From the NCBI GenBank assembly GCA_037200985.1, contig JBBCGJ010000001.1, forward strand, positions 1,774,756-1,838,755: a stretch of 64,000 bases of DNA, given 5' to 3'. A model generated the notes under the pieces. That model did no database searches, had not been told where the DNA came from, and saw nothing but the letters and a program-made list of their open reading frames with translations. Both the position numbers and the translations under genes were made by a program. The first letter of the stretch is position 1. Each line of letters starts with the position of its first letter. Shown here piece by piece: positions 45,034 to 56,434 of this stretch. The stretch comes from Rhizomicrobium sp. GTDB taxonomy: Bacteria; Pseudomonadota; Alphaproteobacteria; Micropepsales; Micropepsaceae.

Positions 45034-45642
45034 TCACGCCGGCTTCATTTCGTCGGCGAGGAGGGCGAAGAGGACGTGGTCGCGCCATTCGCCGTTGATC
45101 TGCAGATAGCGCAGCGCCAGCCCCTCCTGCCGGAACCCGGCCTTGCTGAGGAGGTTGCGCGAGGGCTGGTTCGAAGGAAGACACGCCGCCTCGATCCGGT
45201 GCAGGCCGAGCGTGCCGAAGACGAAAGGCAGAAGGGCGCGCACCGCGTCGTACATGTAGCCCTGGCGCGCGAAGCGCTCGCCGACCCAGTAGCCCAGCGC
45301 GCAGCATTGCGTGACGCCGCGGCGGACATTCGACAGCGTGCAGCCGCCCATCAGCGCGTCGTCCTCGTGGCGGAAGACGAAGAAGGCGTAGGCGCCGTCC
45401 AGCCGCGCCTCCTTCTGGTAGCGCTTGATGCGGCGGCGGAAGGCGCCCTTGGTGAGCTCGTCGCTCGCCCAGACCGGCTCCCAGGGTTCGAGGAAGGCGC
45501 GGCTCTCGCCGCGCAGCCGCGCCCAGGCCGGAAAGTCGGCCATGCGCGGATAGCGCAGATAGACCGCGCCCGCCTTGATCACCGGCTGCTGGCCGCCCGG
45601 GAAGGTCAGGCCCCGCATGAACGCCATGGGGCCGGTATTCAT
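45034..45642 (-). CDS. RimJ/RimL-type GNAT N-acetyltransferase
   Basis: A 202-aa acetyltransferase of the GNAT fold resembling enzymes that acetylate ribosomal-protein N-termini. The segments are VYLRYPRMADFPAWARLRGESRAFLEPWEP, the acetyl-CoA-binding LGYWVGERFARQGYMYDAV, and GLHRIEAACLPSNQPSRNLLSKAGFRQEGLALRYLQINGEWRDHVLFAL. The start ATG 45642 overlaps the M16 peptidase stop (ATGA). It ends the long minus-strand run that begins with the cytochrome oxidase genes. The actual substrate is unknown. Confidence 0.9.
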   Translation of the reverse strand: MNTGPMAFMRGLTFPGGQQPVIKAGAVYLRYPRMADFPAWARLRGESRAFLEPWEPVWASDELTKGAFRRRIKRYQKEARLDGAYAFFVFRHEDDALMGGCTLSNVRRGVTQCCALGYWVGERFARQGYMYDAVRALLPFVFGTLGLHRIEAACLPSNQPSRNLLSKAGFRQEGLALRYLQINGEWRDHVLFALLADEMKPA

Positions 45643-46919
45643 TCCGCGGCACGAAGCGCGGTTCCGAAGCGTCGCGCGAAAGTGTCGTGGGATTCGAGCT
45701 TGCCGATCGGGCCGATGGCCGCGATCGCCGGATCGGCGGCCGCCATCACGCGCGCGCCGAAGCGGCGCACCGCGGCGGCGTCGACGGCGTCGAGCCTGGC
45801 AGTCAGTTCCTCGATCGAGAGCACGCGGCCATGGGAGAACATGTGGCCGGCGATCTGCTCGGCGCGCTGGCCGGGACGTTCGAGACCCATGAGCAGGCTC
45901 GATTTCATCTGCGCCTTGGCGCGGGAGACTTCGGCCTCGCTCGCGGTGGCGGCGAGGTTCTCCATCTCGCCGGCGATGACGGCGGAGATCTCGCCCGCCT
46001 CGGCCTCGCCGGTGCCGGTGTAGATGCCGATGGTGCCGGAATCCTTCGAAGCCTGGGCGAAGGCGGAGATCGCGTAGCACAGGCCGCGCTTCTCGCGCGC
46101 CTCCTGGAACAGGCGCGAGGACATGCCGCCGCCGAGCGCGGTGACATAGACCTGGGCGACGTAGAAATCCTCGTCCGTCACCGACACGCCGGGCAGCGCA
46201 TAGGCGATGTGGGCCTGTTCGAGATCCTCTTCGACGCGGATATCGCCGCCGGCATAGCGCGCGGGCAGCGGCGGCGGCGTGGGGCCGGAGCGCAGCCCGG
46301 CGAATTTCTCCGCGACCAGCTTCACCATCTCATCGTGGTTGACGGCGCCCGAGGCGACGAAGGTCATCCCGCCGGCGCAATAGTTCGCGTTCGAATAGGT
46401 GCGCAGATGATCCTGCGTGAAGGCGCTGACGCTTTCGACCGAGCCCAGGATCGGCCAGCCGATCGGCTGGTCGGGATAAGTCACCGATTGCAGATGGTCG
46501 AAGATGATGTCGTCGGGCGTGTCGGCGGCCTGGCCGATCTCCTGCAGCACGACATGGCGCTCGCGCTCCAACTCGCCCGGCTCGAAGGTCGGGTTGATCA
46601 GGATGTCGGCGAGGAGGTCGATGCCGAGCGGCACGTCGGGCTTTAGCACGCGGGCGTGGAACGCGGTCTGCTCGCGGCTGGTATAGGCGTTGAGATAGCC
46701 GCCGACGGCTTCGATCTCTTCGGCGAGGTCGCGGGCGCTGCGCGTGGTCGTGCCCTTGAACGCCATATGCTCGAGCATATGGCTGACGCCCATGAGCGGG
46801 CGGGTCTCGTTGCGGCTTCCCGCATCGACCCAAACCCCCAGCATCGCGCTCTGAAGCTGCGGCATGGGGTCAGTCACAACGGTCAAGCCGTTGGAAAGTC
46901 TTGTGATTTCAGGTTTCAT
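45639..46919 (-). CDS. M16-family zinc peptidase (processing-peptidase-like)
   Basis: A 426-aa member of the pitrilysin/MPP family. The inverted zinc motif HxxEH is HMLEH (residues 47-51) in SHMLEHMAFKGTTTRS, with the third ligand Glu in the downstream RERHVVLQEIGQAADTPDD region. The C-terminal domain has the typical YVTALGGGMSSRLFQEAREKRGLCYAISAF. It is related to the mitochondrial processing peptidase beta subunit and to bacterial homologues encoded next to thrC, as here. The ATG overlaps the thrC stop and the gene overlaps the GNAT gene, so all three are coupled. Confidence 0.93.
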   Translation of the reverse strand: MKPEITRLSNGLTVVTDPMPQLQSAMLGVWVDAGSRNETRPLMGVSHMLEHMAFKGTTTRSARDLAEEIEAVGGYLNAYTSREQTAFHARVLKPDVPLGIDLLADILINPTFEPGELERERHVVLQEIGQAADTPDDIIFDHLQSVTYPDQPIGWPILGSVESVSAFTQDHLRTYSNANYCAGGMTFVASGAVNHDEMVKLVAEKFAGLRSGPTPPPLPARYAGGDIRVEEDLEQAHIAYALPGVSVTDEDFYVAQVYVTALGGGMSSRLFQEAREKRGLCYAISAFAQASKDSGTIGIYTGTGEAEAGEISAVIAGEMENLAATASEAEVSRAKAQMKSSLLMGLERPGQRAEQIAGHMFSHGRVLSIEELTARLDAVDAAAVRRFGARVMAAADPAIAAIGPIGKLESHDTFARRFGTALRAAE

Positions 46920-48313
46920 AGACCCAGCTTAGACTCGATATGAGCCCTAACCAAGGCCTTGACGTTGGGCAATATTTCGAAGCTTTCGGGGCGGTCGAGC
47001 AGGCCTTTGAGGCGCGCCGGGACCGGCGGCCGGGCGCCGGTGGCTTTGGCGACGGCGTCGGGGAATTTCGCGGGGTGGGCGGTCGAGAGGACGACGACGT
47101 CATGCTGTTTCGCCTCCCACCAGGGCAGCGCTGCGGCCAGGGCGACGGCGGTGTGGGGATCGAGGATCTCGCCGAAGTCGCGCCTGGCGCGCGCCATGGT
47201 CTCAAGCGTCAGCGCGTCGTCGCAGGCAAAGGCAGTATAGCGGGTGCGGAGCGCTGCGAGGACGTCCGGCCGAATGGCAAGTTGGCCGTCGCGCGCGAAA
47301 GCGGCCATCGCTTCGCGCAGCCATGCGGAGTCGCGGTTCGAGGCCTCGAACAGGGCGCGCTCGAAATTGCTGGCGACCTGGATGTCCATCGACGGGCTGA
47401 GCGAGGCGTGCACCGCGCCGCGGGCATAGACGCCGTCGTTCAGGGCGCGCGCGAGGATGTCGTTGGCGTTGGTGGCGATGACGAGCTTCTCGATGGGAAG
47501 GCCCATGCGCATCGCGGCCTCGCCGGCGAAGACGTCGCCGAAATTGCCGGTCGGCACGACGAAGACGCTAGCCCCGCCGATCCGCGAGGCGGTGAAGTAG
47601 TAGACCGCCTGCGCCGCGATGCGGGCGAAATTGATCGAATTGACGGCGGTGAGCGAGATCGCGTTCGCGAAATCGGTATCGGCGAACAGCGCCTTCACCA
47701 GGCTCTGCGCGTCGTCGAAAGTGCCTTCGAGCGCGATGTTGTGGATGTTGGCGTGGGACGCCGTGGTCATCTGGCGGCGCTGGACCTCGCTGACGCGGCC
47801 CAAAGGATGCAGGACGAAGACGTCGATGTTGGGAAGCCCGCCGAGCGCGGCGATGGCCGCCGAGCCGGTGTCGCCCGAGGTCGCGACGACGACGGTCGCC
47901 CTGCCCCCGCGCCGCTGCAGCGCCCGCGCGAAGAGCCGGCCGAGGACCTGGAGCGCCAGGTCCTTGAAGGCGAGCGTGGGGCCGTGGAACAGCTCGAGCA
48001 GGTGCAGGCCCGGCGCCAGCGTCTTGAGCGGCACAATGGCGGGATCGTCGAACTCCGCATAGGCGGCCGTCACGTCGGCGTGGATCTCGTCGCGGCGGAA
48101 GGAGCCGCCGGCGAAACGGAAGAGGATTTCGGTGGCGACCGCGATGTAGTCGGTGTTGCCGCGCAGGTCGGCGGTCTCGGCGGCGGATAGGCGTGGCCAT
48201 GCTTCCGGCAGATAGAGCCCGCCATCCGGCGCCAGGCCGGCGAGCAGCACGTCGGCGAAGCTCGCGCCCGGGGCCTCTCCCCGCGTGCTGATGTAGTCGG
48301 GCGCGTCGCTCAC
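46916..48313 (-). CDS. thrC: Threonine synthase
   Basis: PLP enzyme converting O-phosphohomoserine to threonine, the last step of the pathway whose preceding kinase (ThrB) is encoded at 39122. It has 465 aa. The N-terminus ISTRGEAPGASFADVLLAGLAPDGGLYLPE, the PLP Lys in LAFKDLALQVLG, VVVATSGDTGSAAIAAL and FVVPTGNFGDVFAG are diagnostic of the longer ThrC type. The ATG overlaps the SURF1 stop by four bases and the stop overlaps the M16 gene, making a continuous coupled chain. Confidence 0.95.
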   Translation of the reverse strand: MSDAPDYISTRGEAPGASFADVLLAGLAPDGGLYLPEAWPRLSAAETADLRGNTDYIAVATEILFRFAGGSFRRDEIHADVTAAYAEFDDPAIVPLKTLAPGLHLLELFHGPTLAFKDLALQVLGRLFARALQRRGGRATVVVATSGDTGSAAIAALGGLPNIDVFVLHPLGRVSEVQRRQMTTASHANIHNIALEGTFDDAQSLVKALFADTDFANAISLTAVNSINFARIAAQAVYYFTASRIGGASVFVVPTGNFGDVFAGEAAMRMGLPIEKLVIATNANDILARALNDGVYARGAVHASLSPSMDIQVASNFERALFEASNRDSAWLREAMAAFARDGQLAIRPDVLAALRTRYTAFACDDALTLETMARARRDFGEILDPHTAVALAAALPWWEAKQHDVVVLSTAHPAKFPDAVAKATGARPPVPARLKGLLDRPESFEILPNVKALVRAHIESKLGL

Positions 48314-49029
48314 GGCTTCTTTCCGAATGTCAGCCTTCCGGCCGAGACATGATAGGCGATGTAGACCGCCAGGAGTCCCGCCGCCATCAGGAACCAGGTG
48401 ATGGCGTATTGCAGATGCTCGTTGCGGAAGGTCACGACGGTCTGGCCGCCCCGCGGCCAGCCGCCGGGATTGGGCGTCGCATCGGCCTCGATCAGCGCGG
48501 GGGCGGACAGCCTGACGCCGAGATTCCTGGCGATGGCGGCGGTGTCGCGGTCGAACCAGATGCGGGATTTGAGGTCGGGCTGGGGCGTGAAGGCGCCGCC
48601 GGTGTCGGGGGCGCGCCAGACGCCGACGAGCTTCGTCTCGCCCGCGACGACGCCGCGCGGGCGGGTCGCGGGATCGCGCAGGTCGCGCGGGACGATGCCG
48701 CGATCCACCAGGAGCTCGCGGCCGTCATCGGTCTGGAACGGCACGACGACGTGGAAGACCGGCGCGCCCTCGACGCCGATACCGAAGATGTAGGCCTCCT
48801 TCGCATTGTCGAAGCGCCCCGCGAGGGCGACGCGGCGGTATTCCGCCTTCGGGCCCAGAGCGAGGATGCGGTCCAGCGGCAGCGGCGGCGCGGTGAGGTT
48901 GCGATTCACCTGCTCGATCAGGGCGAGCTTCCATTGCAGCCGCTGAAGCTGCCAGACGCCCAGCCCGATCAGCAGCGCCAGCAGGATCGCGGCGGCGACG
49001 GTGATGCCGGGAAGCGGACGGAAACGCAT
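48310..49029 (-). CDS. SURF1-family cytochrome oxidase assembly protein
   Basis: A 239-aa inner-membrane protein with a membrane segment at each end (about residues 9-27 and 207-225) and a periplasmic loop between them, the SURF1/Shy1 layout. The diagnostic motifs are LLIGLGVWQLQRLQWK, VALAGRFDNAKEAYI, LLVDRGIVPRDLRDP and the C-terminal NEHLQYAITWFLMAAGLL. SURF1 helps heme a insertion into subunit I. It is the seventh product gene of the oxidase run and is coupled to thrC. Confidence 0.94.
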   Translation of the reverse strand: MRFRPLPGITVAAAILLALLIGLGVWQLQRLQWKLALIEQVNRNLTAPPLPLDRILALGPKAEYRRVALAGRFDNAKEAYIFGIGVEGAPVFHVVVPFQTDDGRELLVDRGIVPRDLRDPATRPRGVVAGETKLVGVWRAPDTGGAFTPQPDLKSRIWFDRDTAAIARNLGVRLSAPALIEADATPNPGGWPRGGQTVVTFRNEHLQYAITWFLMAAGLLAVYIAYHVSAGRLTFGKKP

Positions 49030-49076
49030 TTTTCGACCTCTCCCGCAAGCGGGAGAGGTTGTCGGAGCGCGCCCGC

Positions 49077-49436
49077 TCACCCTTCCAGCCGCCCCTCGCC
49101 GGCCTTGTGGCGGTACTGCAGGACGAGGAGCGCGGATTTGGTGAGGCGCAGGAAGACGACCGTCAGGAGCGCGATCAAGGGCGCCCAGAGCACGGCATGG
49201 ACCCAGAGCGGCGGCTGGAAGGTGAACTCGGTCCATAGCGCGAGGCCGCAGACGATGGCGCCGACCACCAGGATGACCAAGGCCGCCGCGCCGTCGCCGA
49301 CGTCGAATTCCTTGAAATCCTGGCCGCAAACCGTGCAGGCCGGCGCGATGTTGAGATAGCCGTCGAACAGCTTGCCCTGGCCGCAGCGCGGACACCGGCC
49401 CAGCAGGCTCGCCCGCAGCGTGCTGGGTGCGGTCAT
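49077..49436 (-). CDS. DUF983 membrane protein with zinc ribbon
   Basis: A 119-aa protein. Two CxxC pairs near the N-terminus (GRCPRCGQGKLF and ACTVCGQDF) form a probable zinc ribbon, followed by two membrane segments (ALVILVVGAIVCGLAL and VHAVLWAPLIALLTVVFLRL). DUF983 proteins lie beside cytochrome oxidase genes in many alphaproteobacteria and are thought to help assembly, but the mechanism is unknown. It starts at ATG 49436, four bases after the ctaE stop, and lies before the SURF1 gene. Confidence 0.9.
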   Translation of the reverse strand: MTAPSTLRASLLGRCPRCGQGKLFDGYLNIAPACTVCGQDFKEFDVGDGAAALVILVVGAIVCGLALWTEFTFQPPLWVHAVLWAPLIALLTVVFLRLTKSALLVLQYRHKAGEGRLEG

Positions 49437-49440
49437 GCCA

Positions 49441-50412
49441 TCAGCCGGCAATGACCGGCCCGGCGCCCCAGACATAGATGCAGGCGAACAGGAACAGCCA
49501 CACCACGTCGACGAAGTGCCAGTACCAGGCGGCCGCCTCGAACCCGAAATGCCGGGTCGTGGTGAACTGGCCCGCGATGGCGCGGAACAGGCACACGGCC
49601 AGGAAGATCGTGCCGATGATGACATGCAGGCCGTGGAAGCCCGTCGCCATGAAGAAGGTCGAGCCGTAGATCGCGCCGAGGTCGCCGCCGCCGGCGATCA
49701 GCGCCTTGGACGCCGGGGTGATCAGGTTGATCACCGGATTGAGGTTCGACGCCGCGAGGTTGATATGCGCCTGATCGGTGAAGGCCGTCAGCGCCGCGCC
49801 GTTGAAGCCGAAAGTGAAGGGCGCATGGGCGTATTCATAGGCCTGCACGCAGGTGAAGGAGGCGCCGAGCAGGACGGTGATGACGAGGCCCTGGATCGAA
49901 CCCTTGCGGTCGCCGTGCTGGATGGCGTGATGCGCCCAGGTCACCGTGGTGCCCGAGGTCAGGAGGATCAGCGTGTTGAGCAGCGGAAAGTGCCAGGGAT
50001 CGAGCGTCACGATGCCCGAAGGCGGCCAGGAACCGATCGAGACGTCGTTGAAGAAGATCGCCGAATTGAAATAGGCCCAGAACCAGGCGACGAAGAACAT
50101 CACCTCGGAGGCGATGAACAGCAGCATGCCGTAGCGCAGGTTCAGCTTCACGATGGGCGTGTGCTGGTGGCGATAGACCGACTCCGCCACCACGTCGCGC
50201 CACCATCCCGCCATGGTGAAGAGCACCAGGAACAGGCCGATGGCGAAGATCCAGGGCGTGCCGTTCACCGGCAGGCCGAAGAAGCCGGTGTAGTCCGCGT
50301 TCATCCAGAACACGGCGCCGATCAGCATCGTGAAGGCGGCGATCGAGCCGACGATCGGCCAGGGACTCGGATCGACGAGATGGTAGTCGTGCTTGACCTC
50401 TGAATCGGCCAT
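49441..50412 (-). CDS. ctaE: Cytochrome c oxidase subunit III
   Basis: Integral membrane subunit (323 aa, seven predicted membrane segments) of the aa3-type oxidase. Recognised segments include [72 protein letters not shown] and [16 protein letters not shown] to [21 protein letters not shown]. It follows the small CoxF-like gene after 14 bases. In many alphaproteobacteria ctaG (Cox11) lies directly before ctaE; here there is no room for it. Confidence 0.97.
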   Translation of the reverse strand: MADSEVKHDYHLVDPSPWPIVGSIAAFTMLIGAVFWMNADYTGFFGLPVNGTPWIFAIGLFLVLFTMAGWWRDVVAESVYRHQHTPIVKLNLRYGMLLFIASEVMFFVAWFWAYFNSAIFFNDVSIGSWPPSGIVTLDPWHFPLLNTLILLTSGTTVTWAHHAIQHGDRKGSIQGLVITVLLGASFTCVQAYEYAHAPFTFGFNGAALTAFTDQAHINLAASNLNPVINLITPASKALIAGGGDLGAIYGSTFFMATGFHGLHVIIGTIFLAVCLFRAIAGQFTTTRHFGFEAAAWYWHFVDVVWLFLFACIYVWGAGPVIAG

Positions 50413-50426
50413 CTTGAAACCCTCTC

Positions 50427-50555
50427 CTACGGGTGAACCCGCACCAGCGTCATGACGTAGAACAAAACAACCAGCGCGCCCAGCGTCAGGGCCAGCGCGA
50501 TGTTGCGCCGGCGCCTGGCCTTGTCGCCCTTCTCGTCCACCGCGGTCACAGCCAT
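50427..50555 (-). CDS. Small single-membrane-segment protein in the cox operon (CoxF-like)
   Basis: A 42-aa product, [20 protein letters not shown] and onward, with one hydrophobic segment ([20 protein letters not shown]) preceded by four consecutive Arg residues. Proteins of this size and pattern with RRRN-IAL before one membrane segment occur between ctaB and ctaG in alphaproteobacterial cox operons and are called CoxF or hypothetical. The ATG lies inside the last codons of ctaB (10-bp overlap) and the stop is 14 bases before ctaE, which supports it as a real gene. Its role is probably structural or in assembly, but unproven. Confidence 0.75.
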   Translation of the reverse strand: MAVTAVDEKGDKARRRRNIALALTLGALVVLFYVMTLVRVHP

Positions 50556-51469
50556 GACGCGAAGGCCGCGATATGCGCCAGGCGCTCGACGATCAGCGAG
50601 GCGAATAGCGCGAACATATAGATCAGCGAAACGCGGAACAGCCGGTGCGCGGCGGGTTCCTTGACCGCGTCGCGCTCGAAGAACACGGCGACGGCCTCGA
50701 CCGCGAACCAGGCGCCGATGCCGGCGGCGGCGGCGAGATAGACCGGGCCGGCCGTGCCGATGGCGGCGGGCAGGAGGCCGAGCGGGACCAGGACGGCGGT
50801 GTAGGCGAGGATCTGGCGGCGGGTCGAGGTCTTGCCGCGCACCACGGGCATCATCGGCACGCCGGCGCGGGCGTAATCCTCGGAACGCCACAGCGACAGC
50901 GCCCAGAAATGCGGCGGCGTCCACAGGAAGATGATCGCGACGAGAAGGACCGGTGCCAGCGACAGATCGCCGGTCACCGCGGCCCAGCCGATGGCGGGCG
51001 GCAGCGCGCCGGCGAGGCCGCCGATCACGATGTTCTGCGGCGTGCGGCGCTTCAGCCAGAGCGTATAGATGCCGACATAGACGAAGATCGTGAAGGCCAG
51101 CAGGGCGCAGGCCGTGAAATTCACGAACAGGCCCATGAGCGTCACGGCGGCGACGCTGAGCGTCCAGCCGAAGCCGAGCGCCTCGCCCGGCGCGATGCGG
51201 CCCATCGGGATCGGCCGCGTCGCGGTGCGCGCCATCACGCGGTCGATATCGGCGTCATAGGCCATGTTCAGCGCGCCCGAGGCGCCCGCCGCGACCGCGA
51301 TGCAGAGCAGCGCGACGAAGCCGGTCATCAGGTCGATATGCCCCGGCGCCGCGACCAGGCCGGCCAACCCTGTGAAGATCACGAGCGACATCACCCGCGG
51401 CTTCAGCAGCGCGAAATAGTCGCCGACGGTGGCGACGCGCATGGTGTCGTAGGTGGAGACGAGAGCCAT
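50546..51469 (-). CDS. ctaB: Protoheme IX farnesyltransferase (heme O synthase)
   Basis: UbiA-family membrane enzyme that farnesylates heme b to heme o, the precursor of heme a. It has 307 aa with about eight or nine membrane segments. The prenyl-binding Asp-rich motif [21 protein letters not shown], the [22 protein letters not shown] loop and [26 protein letters not shown] are diagnostic. It is separated from ctaD by a 128-bp palindromic element and overlaps the next small gene by 10 bp. Confidence 0.96.
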   Translation of the reverse strand: MALVSTYDTMRVATVGDYFALLKPRVMSLVIFTGLAGLVAAPGHIDLMTGFVALLCIAVAAGASGALNMAYDADIDRVMARTATRPIPMGRIAPGEALGFGWTLSVAAVTLMGLFVNFTACALLAFTIFVYVGIYTLWLKRRTPQNIVIGGLAGALPPAIGWAAVTGDLSLAPVLLVAIIFLWTPPHFWALSLWRSEDYARAGVPMMPVVRGKTSTRRQILAYTAVLVPLGLLPAAIGTAGPVYLAAAAGIGAWFAVEAVAVFFERDAVKEPAAHRLFRVSLIYMFALFASLIVERLAHIAAFASWL

Positions 51470-51478
51470 CAGTGTCCC

Positions 51479-51606
51479 TTTCCTCCCCCGCTGTTGCGGG
51501 GGAGGTGCCGAGCGAGCACTTCGCGAGCGAAGCGGAGGGGGCCCGCCCAGTCGGACCCCCTCCACCGCTTCGCGGTCCCCCTCCCCCGCAACAGCGGGGG
51601 AGGAAA
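51479..51606. repeat. 128-bp palindromic element, copy 2 (family C)
   Basis: Same terminal 27-base inverted repeats as the copy at 40514-40644 (here 51479-51505 and 51580-51606), identical at both ends. The interior differs slightly: AGCGAGCACTTCGCGAGCG replaces part of copy 1 and the centre is shorter. It lies in the ctaD-ctaB gap inside the oxidase operon. There it would form very stable hairpins in the mRNA without a T-run, so it may act as an mRNA 3'-end stabiliser for ctaD rather than a terminator. Confidence 0.85.
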
Positions 51607-51635
51607 TGAATCGTGCAGGCTCGACACAGAATTTC

Positions 51636-54091
<2,456 letters not shown>

Positions 54092-54124
54092 GAGGCCTTC
54101 CTCACAAAATAAGCCGGCGGGGCG

Positions 54125-54181
54125 TCTGAAACCCCCGCTTTCAGATTCTTGGCGGCGATTTAGAGGCGCTAAGCCCCTAAA
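54125..54181. promoter_or_regulatory. Two inverted repeats in the ctaC-tldD divergent region
   Basis: The 219-bp region between divergent ctaC and tldD contains TCTGAAA (54125-54131) paired with TTTCAGA (54139-54145), and TTTAGAGGC paired with GCCCCTAAA (about 54159-54181, one mismatch). Both lie within 90 bp of the ctaC start, on its upstream side, where operators or leader hairpins of the oxidase operon are expected. No regulator can be named. Confidence 0.3.
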
Positions 54182-54310
54182 GTCATTGCGACCTTCTGGC
54201 ACGGGGTGGGTCCGGAGGGGCCTGCGGCGGGGCGTCCCGATCCATGGGCAAGGCCCGGCAAAAGCACCTATATGTATAAGCCAGCGAAAACACGCGTTTT
54301 GGAGCCCGAC

Positions 54311-55735
54311 ATGACAGACGACCTCTTCTTCTCCCGCACCGGCATGGACCGCGACCGGGTGCTCGGCACCGTGGGCGAGGCGCTGAAGGGAGCCGATGAC
54401 GGCGAGTTGTTCCTGGAATTCCGCCAAAGCGAATCGTTCTCCTTCGACGACGGGCGGCTGAAGGCGGCCTCGTTCGACACCACCCAGGGCTTCGGCCTGC
54501 GCGCCGTGGCCGGCGAGGCCACCGGCTATGCCCACGCCACCGACCTCTCCGAGGAGGCGATCAAGCGCGCCGCCGACACCGTCCGGGCGGTCGCCCGCGG
54601 CCATGGCGGCACGGTGGCGCTGGCCCCGGCACGCACCAATCGCAAGCTTTATACGGATATCGACCCGCTCGGCAGCGCCGGTTTCGAGACCAAGGTCAAG
54701 CTGCTGGAGGACATGAATGCCTACGCCCGCGACAAGGACAGCCGGGTGCGGCAGGTGTCCTGCCACCTCTCGGGTGAGTGGCAGCAGGTGGAGATCGTGC
54801 GGGCCGACGGCTCGATCTATCGCGACATCCGACCCCTGGTGCGGATCGACGTGTCGGTCGTGGCGGAACAGGACGGAAGGCAGGAGTCGGGGCATTTCGG
54901 CGGCGGCGGGCGCGGCGACTACGCGACCTATCTGACGGCGGACTACTGGCACGCGGCGGTGGACGAGGCGCTGCGCCAGGCGCTGGTCAACCTGGAATCG
55001 ATCCCGGCGCCGGCCGGCGAGATGACCGTGGTGCTCGGCCCGGGCTGGCCCGGCATCCTGCTGCATGAGGCGATCGGCCACGGACTGGAAGGCGACTTCA
55101 ACCGCAAGGGCACGAGCGCCTTCGCCGGCCTGCTCGGCGAACGCGTCGCGGCGCCGGGCGTGACGGTGGTGGACGACGGCACGATCGAGGGCCGGCGCGG
55201 CTCGCTGTCGATCGACGACGAGGGCACGCCGACCTCGCGCACCGTGCTGATCGAGGACGGCATCCTGAAAGGCTATATGCAGGACCGGCAGAACGCCCGG
55301 CTGATGGGCGTGGCGCCCACCGGCAACGGGCGGCGGCAATCCTATGCCAGCCAGGTCATGCCGCGCATGACCAACACCTACATGCTGGGCGGCAAGACCG
55401 ATCCGGGCGAGATCCTGGCCAGCGTCAAGAAGGGCATCTATGCGCGCAATTTCGGCGGCGGGCAGGTCGACATCACCAACGGCAAATTCGTGTTCTCCTG
55501 CACCGAGGCCTATCTGGTCGAGGACGGCAAGCTCGGCGCGCCGATCAAGGGCGCGACGCTTATCGGCAGCGGGCCGGAGGCGCTGACGCGGGTGAAGATG
55601 GTCGGCAACGACATGAAACTCGACTCGGGCGTGGGCACTTGCGGCAAGAACGGCCAGAGCGTGCCGGTCGGCGTCGGCCAGCCGACCCTTAGGCTCGACG
55701 GGCTGACGGTCGGTGGGACGGCGCAGGCCGCGTGA
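54311..55735 (+). CDS. tldD: TldD metalloprotease subunit
   Basis: Subunit of the TldD/TldE (PmbA) metalloprotease that processes small peptides such as microcin and antitoxin precursors. It has 474 aa. The HExxxH zinc motif lies in LLHEAIGHGLEGDFNRKGTS, followed by FVFSCTEAYLVEDGKLGAPIKGATLIG and the C-terminal CGKNGQSVPVGVGQPTLRL. ATG 54311 has GGAG six bases upstream. TldE is not in this window. A CcdAB toxin-antitoxin pair lies 0.4 kb downstream; TldD/E has been implicated in CcdA degradation in E. coli, so the proximity is of interest. Confidence 0.95.
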   Translation: MTDDLFFSRTGMDRDRVLGTVGEALKGADDGELFLEFRQSESFSFDDGRLKAASFDTTQGFGLRAVAGEATGYAHATDLSEEAIKRAADTVRAVARGHGGTVALAPARTNRKLYTDIDPLGSAGFETKVKLLEDMNAYARDKDSRVRQVSCHLSGEWQQVEIVRADGSIYRDIRPLVRIDVSVVAEQDGRQESGHFGGGGRGDYATYLTADYWHAAVDEALRQALVNLESIPAPAGEMTVVLGPGWPGILLHEAIGHGLEGDFNRKGTSAFAGLLGERVAAPGVTVVDDGTIEGRRGSLSIDDEGTPTSRTVLIEDGILKGYMQDRQNARLMGVAPTGNGRRQSYASQVMPRMTNTYMLGGKTDPGEILASVKKGIYARNFGGGQVDITNGKFVFSCTEAYLVEDGKLGAPIKGATLIGSGPEALTRVKMVGNDMKLDSGVGTCGKNGQSVPVGVGQPTLRLDGLTVGGTAQAA

Positions 55736-56073
55736 TGATCTTCAAGATCGCGACGGCGGCGGATTGGGCCGCCGCGGAGCGCGCCAGCCGGTTCGACGGT
55801 TCGGCGCACGACAAGGCGGACGGGTTCATCCATTTCTCGACCGCGTCGCAGCTCGCCGAGACGCTGCGGCTCTACTATGCGGGCGTGAATGACATCCTGC
55901 TCATCGCGGTGGACGAGGCGGCGCTGGGGCCGGCGCTGAAATGGGAGCACGCGCCGTCGCGCGGCGAGGACTTTCCGCATCTCTTCGGGCCGCTGCCGCT
56001 GACGGCGGTGCACTGGGCCCGACCGATCGGGCGGGACGCGCAGGGGACGGCGGTCATTCCCAGCCTTGCTTGA
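55735..56073 (+). CDS. DUF952 family protein
   Basis: A 112-aa protein with the DUF952 pattern: MIFKIATAADWAAAE, FDGSAHDKADGFIHFSTASQLAETL, LLIAVDEAALGPALKWEHAPSRGEDFPHLFGPLPLTAVHWARP. The fold resembles ADP-ribosyltransferase-like or RNA 2'-phosphotransferase-like small proteins, but the function is not known. The ATG shares its first base with the last base of the tldD stop (TGATG), so it is coupled; a GTG three bases earlier is also possible. Confidence 0.87.
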   Translation: MIFKIATAADWAAAERASRFDGSAHDKADGFIHFSTASQLAETLRLYYAGVNDILLIAVDEAALGPALKWEHAPSRGEDFPHLFGPLPLTAVHWARPIGRDAQGTAVIPSLA

Positions 56074-56104
56074 ATGCGCAAGGGCCTGCGCATAGGCTGT
56101 GCGC

Positions 56105-56434
56105 ATGGCTCGCAAGCAACTTCAGGATCCGCCGAAACGCTTTCGCCGCGAAACGGAAACGTCGCCTGCCCGCCAGCCCTTCGGTCGCAAGCCGGGACCG
56201 AAGAAACCGGTGAACGTGTCGGTCGACGCGGAGTTGCTGAAGGTCGCGAAGGAGATGGGGATCAACGTTTCCAATGCGACCGAGGACGCGCTGCGCCGCC
56301 TGACCGAGCCCGAACGCATCCGGCGCTTCCAGGAAGAGAACAAGGCATTCTTCGAATCCTACAATGCCTATATCGAGCGCAACGGTGTGTTCGGCGAAGA
56401 ACTTCTCGATTTCGAAGATGACCCGCCAGTTTGA
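56105..56434 (+). CDS. ccdA: CcdA-type antitoxin
   Basis: A 109-aa antitoxin. The ribbon-helix-helix DNA-binding part is KPVNVSVDAELLKVAKEMGINVSNATEDALRRL, preceded by a basic N-terminal extension of about 35 residues (KQLQDPPKRFRRETETSPARQ) that is longer than in typical CcdA. The C-terminal toxin-binding region is acidic and aromatic (EENKAFFESYNAYIERNGVFGEELLDF). It overlaps the toxin gene by 17 bp. As in other pairs, the RHH domain probably represses its own operon. Confidence 0.88.
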   Translation: MARKQLQDPPKRFRRETETSPARQPFGRKPGPKKPVNVSVDAELLKVAKEMGINVSNATEDALRRLTEPERIRRFQEENKAFFESYNAYIERNGVFGEELLDFEDDPPV

